Source of the DNA: RGIG8700 sp964568815
GTDB lineage: Bacteria > Bacillota > Clostridia > RGIG6154
Direction of reading: 5' to 3'
Length of the DNA: 8,049 nt
NCBI GenBank assembly: GCA_964568815.1
Contig: CAZMRY010000068.1
Span: 1 to 8,049 of the forward strand
Shown one piece after another: positions 5,794-8,049 of this stretch (the stretch's first letter is position 1; the number at the start of each line of letters is the position of its first letter). The notes under the pieces were generated by a model, which saw nothing but the letters and a program-made list of their open reading frames with translations, was not told where the DNA came from and ran no database searches. Both the position numbers and the translations under genes were made by a program.

Positions 5794-6987
5794 ATGGAAT
5801 TTACAATATCAGACAGAATGAGTAAAATGAAAGGCTCTGCAATAAGAGAAATCTTTAAAGTAGCAGGAGACCCATCGTATATATCATTGGCAGGAGGTAA
5901 CCCTGCACCTGAGCTTTTTCCCAATAAAGAGCTTGCAGAAATAGCATCAGAGCTTTTAAATGAAAACCCTGTGCTTTCACTTCAGTACGGTGTAACCGAA
6001 GGGTATGCACCTTTAAGAGAAAAAATTAAGGAAATGCTTATTGAAAAAGAAAACATTTCTTTTGAGGGTAATGATTTAATTATCACATCAGGCGGTCAGC
6101 AGGGAATAGAATTAATTACAAAAGCACTTATAAACGAAGGTGACACAATTATTGTTGAAGAGCCAAGCTTTATTGGTGCAACAAATGCTTTCCGTTCATA
6201 TAATGCACATTTGGCAGGCGTACCTGTTGAAAAGGACGGTATTTCACCTGAAGTTCTTGAAAAGGTAATTGCGGAAAATAAAAATGTTAAAATGCTTTAT
6301 GTTATCCCAACCTTCCAGAATCCCTCAGGAGAAACAATGTCTCTTGAAAAGAGAAAAGCAGTTCTCGAAATCGCTAAAAAGCATAACATCCTTGTTATTG
6401 AAGATAACCCATATGGTGAGCTTACCTTTGATGGTAACAAAATGCCAACAATCAAGTCTATGGATACAGGCTTAAATGTTGCATATTCAGGTTCATTCTC
6501 AAAGGTTATCGCACCGGGACTTCGTGTAGGCTACATCGTAGCTCCAACAGAGCTTATTGCAAAAATCGTTGTAGGTAAGCAGATTTCCGATGTTCATACA
6601 AGCATACTTCCACAGCTTCTTGTTTATGAATTTTTAAGGAGATATAACTTAGACGATTACATCAAGGAAAACAGAAAGCTTTATGCACACAGATGCTCTG
6701 TTATGATTGAGGCAATGAAAGAATACTTCCCGAAACAGGTTACTTATACAGTACCAAAAGGCGGTCTCTTTATATGGTGCGATATGCATGGTGACTACGA
6801 TACAAAAGAAGTAGCAAAGGAATGTATGAAAGAAAAGGTTGTGTTTGTTCCTGGCTCAACATTTATGGTTGACATGGAAGCAAAATGCTCAGCATTCAGA
6901 CTTAACTTCTCAACAATGACAGACGAAAGAATAATTGAGGGTATTAAAATACTCGGTAACGCATTAAAGAAAATAATGGGTGAGTAA
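5794..6987 (+). CDS. PLP-dependent class I/II aminotransferase (LysN/ARO8-like)
   Basis: This is a fold-type I aminotransferase that swaps an amino group between an amino acid and a 2-oxo acid using pyridoxal phosphate. The protein has 397 residues and no GntR-type DNA-binding domain, so it is an enzyme rather than a MocR regulator. ISLAGGNPAPELFP (30-43) and LQYGVTEGYAPLR (63-75) are typical of the 2-aminoadipate/aromatic aminotransferase-like group. Key residues are visible: N176 in PTFQNPSG, D204 and Y207 in IEDNPYGEL, the Schiff-base lysine K237 in SGSFSKVIAPGLRVGY, R244 for the phosphate, and R369 in AFRLNFS for the substrate carboxylate. The ATG follows GAAAGGAAG (5779-5787), 16 bases after prmA. 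The in-frame TTG at 5761 lies inside prmA and lacks a matching site. The exact substrate (aromatic, branched-chain or 2-aminoadipate) cannot be read from the sequence. The gene is probably co-transcribed with prmA and the hydrolase after it. Confidence 0.93.
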   Translation: MEFTISDRMSKMKGSAIREIFKVAGDPSYISLAGGNPAPELFPNKELAEIASELLNENPVLSLQYGVTEGYAPLREKIKEMLIEKENISFEGNDLIITSGGQQGIELITKALINEGDTIIVEEPSFIGATNAFRSYNAHLAGVPVEKDGISPEVLEKVIAENKNVKMLYVIPTFQNPSGETMSLEKRKAVLEIAKKHNILVIEDNPYGELTFDGNKMPTIKSMDTGLNVAYSGSFSKVIAPGLRVGYIVAPTELIAKIVVGKQISDVHTSILPQLLVYEFLRRYNLDDYIKENRKLYAHRCSVMIEAMKEYFPKQVTYTVPKGGLFIWCDMHGDYDTKEVAKECMKEKVVFVPGSTFMVDMEAKCSAFRLNFSTMTDERIIEGIKILGNALKKIMGE

Positions 6988-6988
6988 A

Positions 6989-8049
6989 ATGGATATTACA
7001 AAAATAGATAAAAATATGCTTGGCGACGGTTTTTCTGCAGAGGGCCTTAAATTCTTTTCACCTGAAATAAAAGAGGTAAAGGTTTATGGTCTTATGTATG
7101 ACAGTGAAATGAATGCATATTTAAGGCTCCCGATGGACATTGCAAAAACTGTAAACGGCGGAGTCGCTGCAATGAATAACCACCCAAGCGGAGGCAGATT
7201 TGTATTCAAAACAAATGCAAACAAAATTGCGGTTAAATTCAGAATTCAATGGGAAGGTGTAACTGTATTTAATCAGGCTAATGCAGGCTTTGACCTTTAT
7301 GCAAGAGAAAACGGAAAACAAACCCTTGTGCATACATACAGACCCGGTGAAATAGGCGAAAACAGAACCTTCAGCATCAGCAGAGAGATTAAAGATGCCA
7401 AAGAGAGAGAGTATATTTTATATGCTCCTTATATGGCAGGTCTTGAAAATATTTATATTGGTATTAATGAAGATGCTTACCTCAAAGAAGCTGATGAATA
7501 TACATATGAAAAACCTATCGTTTTCTATGGTTCATCAATAGTTCATGGTGCACACGGTGCAAGAGCAGGAATGCCATATCCTGCAATCATTTCAAGAATG
7601 TACGATATAAATTTTGTAAATCTAGGTTTCTCAGGAAGTGCAAAAGGTGAAAAAACCTTTGCAGAATATATCAAAAATCTTGATATGTGTGCATTTGTCC
7701 TTGACTATGACCATAATGCACCAACACCGCAGCATTTAAGAGAAACTCATGAGGAATTCTATAAAACGGTAAGAGAGGCAAACAAGGATTTGCCGATTAT
7801 AATGATAACAAGACCTCATTATCACGAAATTCCATATGAAGAAGCTATGGAACGAAAAGAAATTATTTTAAATACATATAACAATGCCAAAAACAGAGGC
7901 GAAAATGTGTACTTCATAGATGGTGGACATTTCTACGACGATTTCGGCGGAGACGACTGCGTAGCAGACGACAGCCACCCAAATTCCTTAGGTCTTTTCG
8001 CAATGGCAACAAAAATTGCCGAAGTTTTAGAAGAAGCAATAAATATTAA
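6989..8049 (+). CDS. SGNH/GDSL hydrolase with N-terminal GxDLY domain (3' end beyond window)
   Basis: The frame is open for 353 codons and runs off the last base without a stop. The apparent TAA at 8047-8049 is out of frame. The product is probably nearly complete, because the catalytic Asp-His block lies only about 25 residues from the edge. Residues 1 to about 170 form a beta-rich domain with GFDLY (100-104), the motif that names the GxDLY domain. The hydrolase part has FYGSSIVHG (179-187, nucleophile probably S183), NLGFSGSAKG (211-220, oxyanion glycine G213 or G216), DYDHNAP (239-245, with N243 standing in for the GxND block) and DDSHPNSLG (327-335, D327 and H330). This matches GxDLY plus Lipase_GDSL_3 esterases. 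No signal peptide or membrane segment is seen, so it is likely a cytosolic acyl- or carbohydrate-esterase of unknown substrate. The ATG is one base after the aminotransferase stop, with GGGTGA (6978-6983) as binding site, so translation is probably coupled. Confidence 0.88.
   Translation, partial: MDITKIDKNMLGDGFSAEGLKFFSPEIKEVKVYGLMYDSEMNAYLRLPMDIAKTVNGGVAAMNNHPSGGRFVFKTNANKIAVKFRIQWEGVTVFNQANAGFDLYARENGKQTLVHTYRPGEIGENRTFSISREIKDAKEREYILYAPYMAGLENIYIGINEDAYLKEADEYTYEKPIVFYGSSIVHGAHGARAGMPYPAIISRMYDINFVNLGFSGSAKGEKTFAEYIKNLDMCAFVLDYDHNAPTPQHLRETHEEFYKTVREANKDLPIIMITRPHYHEIPYEEAMERKEIILNTYNNAKNRGENVYFIDGGHFYDDFGGDDCVADDSHPNSLGLFAMATKIAEVLEEAINI

Noticed and set aside
8047..8049. TAA at the very end as the stop codon of the hydrolase
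   Set aside because: From ATG 6989 there are 1061 bases to the edge, 353 codons plus two bases, so this TAA is out of frame and the gene is open at the window end.
1..8049. CRISPR arrays, tRNA or rRNA genes, transposases or phage genes
   Set aside because: I saw no regularly spaced repeats, cloverleaf-like segments or mobile-element proteins. Nearly all of the window is filled by seven recognisable genes.

Overview
This window looks like a low-G+C, Gram-positive Clostridia chromosome, most likely a gut-type Ruminococcaceae/Oscillospirales-like organism. The reasons are AT-rich third codon positions and heavy AGA use for arginine, a DnaK lacking the roughly 24-residue N-terminal insert of Gram-negative DnaKs, the gene order hrcA-grpE-dnaK-dnaJ-prmA, CIRCE plus CtsR-type operators, and a palindromic repeat of a kind I recall from gut clostridia. 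The taxonomic guess below class level is inference.

Layout. Positions 1-151 hold the control region of the heat-shock operon: a 12-bp palindrome, a perfect CtsR-type tandem heptamer, a sigma-A type promoter (TTGACA, 17 bp, TATCTT) and a perfect CIRCE operator just before the hrcA ribosome binding site. Positions 152-4756 are the class I chaperone operon: hrcA (repressor), grpE (nucleotide exchange factor), dnaK (Hsp70) and dnaJ (Hsp40). hrcA and grpE overlap by 17 bp, and grpE and dnaK are 19 bp apart. The 115-bp dnaK-dnaJ gap is not empty: it carries a GC-rich two-hairpin repeat and a separate 10-12 bp hairpin. After dnaJ, a 61-bp gap contains a long AT-rich terminator-like hairpin, and a good extended -10 promoter is nested inside it. 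That promoter probably gives prmA and the genes after it their own expression.

The downstream module is prmA (ribosomal protein L11 methyltransferase, 4818-5777), a class I/II PLP-dependent aminotransferase of the LysN/ARO8-like type (5794-6987), and a GxDLY-type SGNH/GDSL hydrolase (from 6989, still open at the window's last base). These three are tightly packed (16-bp and 1-bp gaps). The rsmE gene that commonly follows prmA in Firmicutes is not here.

How it works together. HrcA (through CIRCE) and probably CtsR (through the tandem heptamer) would repress the operon until heat or protein-folding stress. DnaK, DnaJ and GrpE then form the Hsp70 folding cycle, and GroEL would normally reactivate HrcA. 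All the genes are recognisable families with intact key residues. I see no wholly new system. The points worth a second look are regulatory: the dual heat-shock operators, the repeat between dnaK and dnaJ, and the promoter inside a terminator before prmA.
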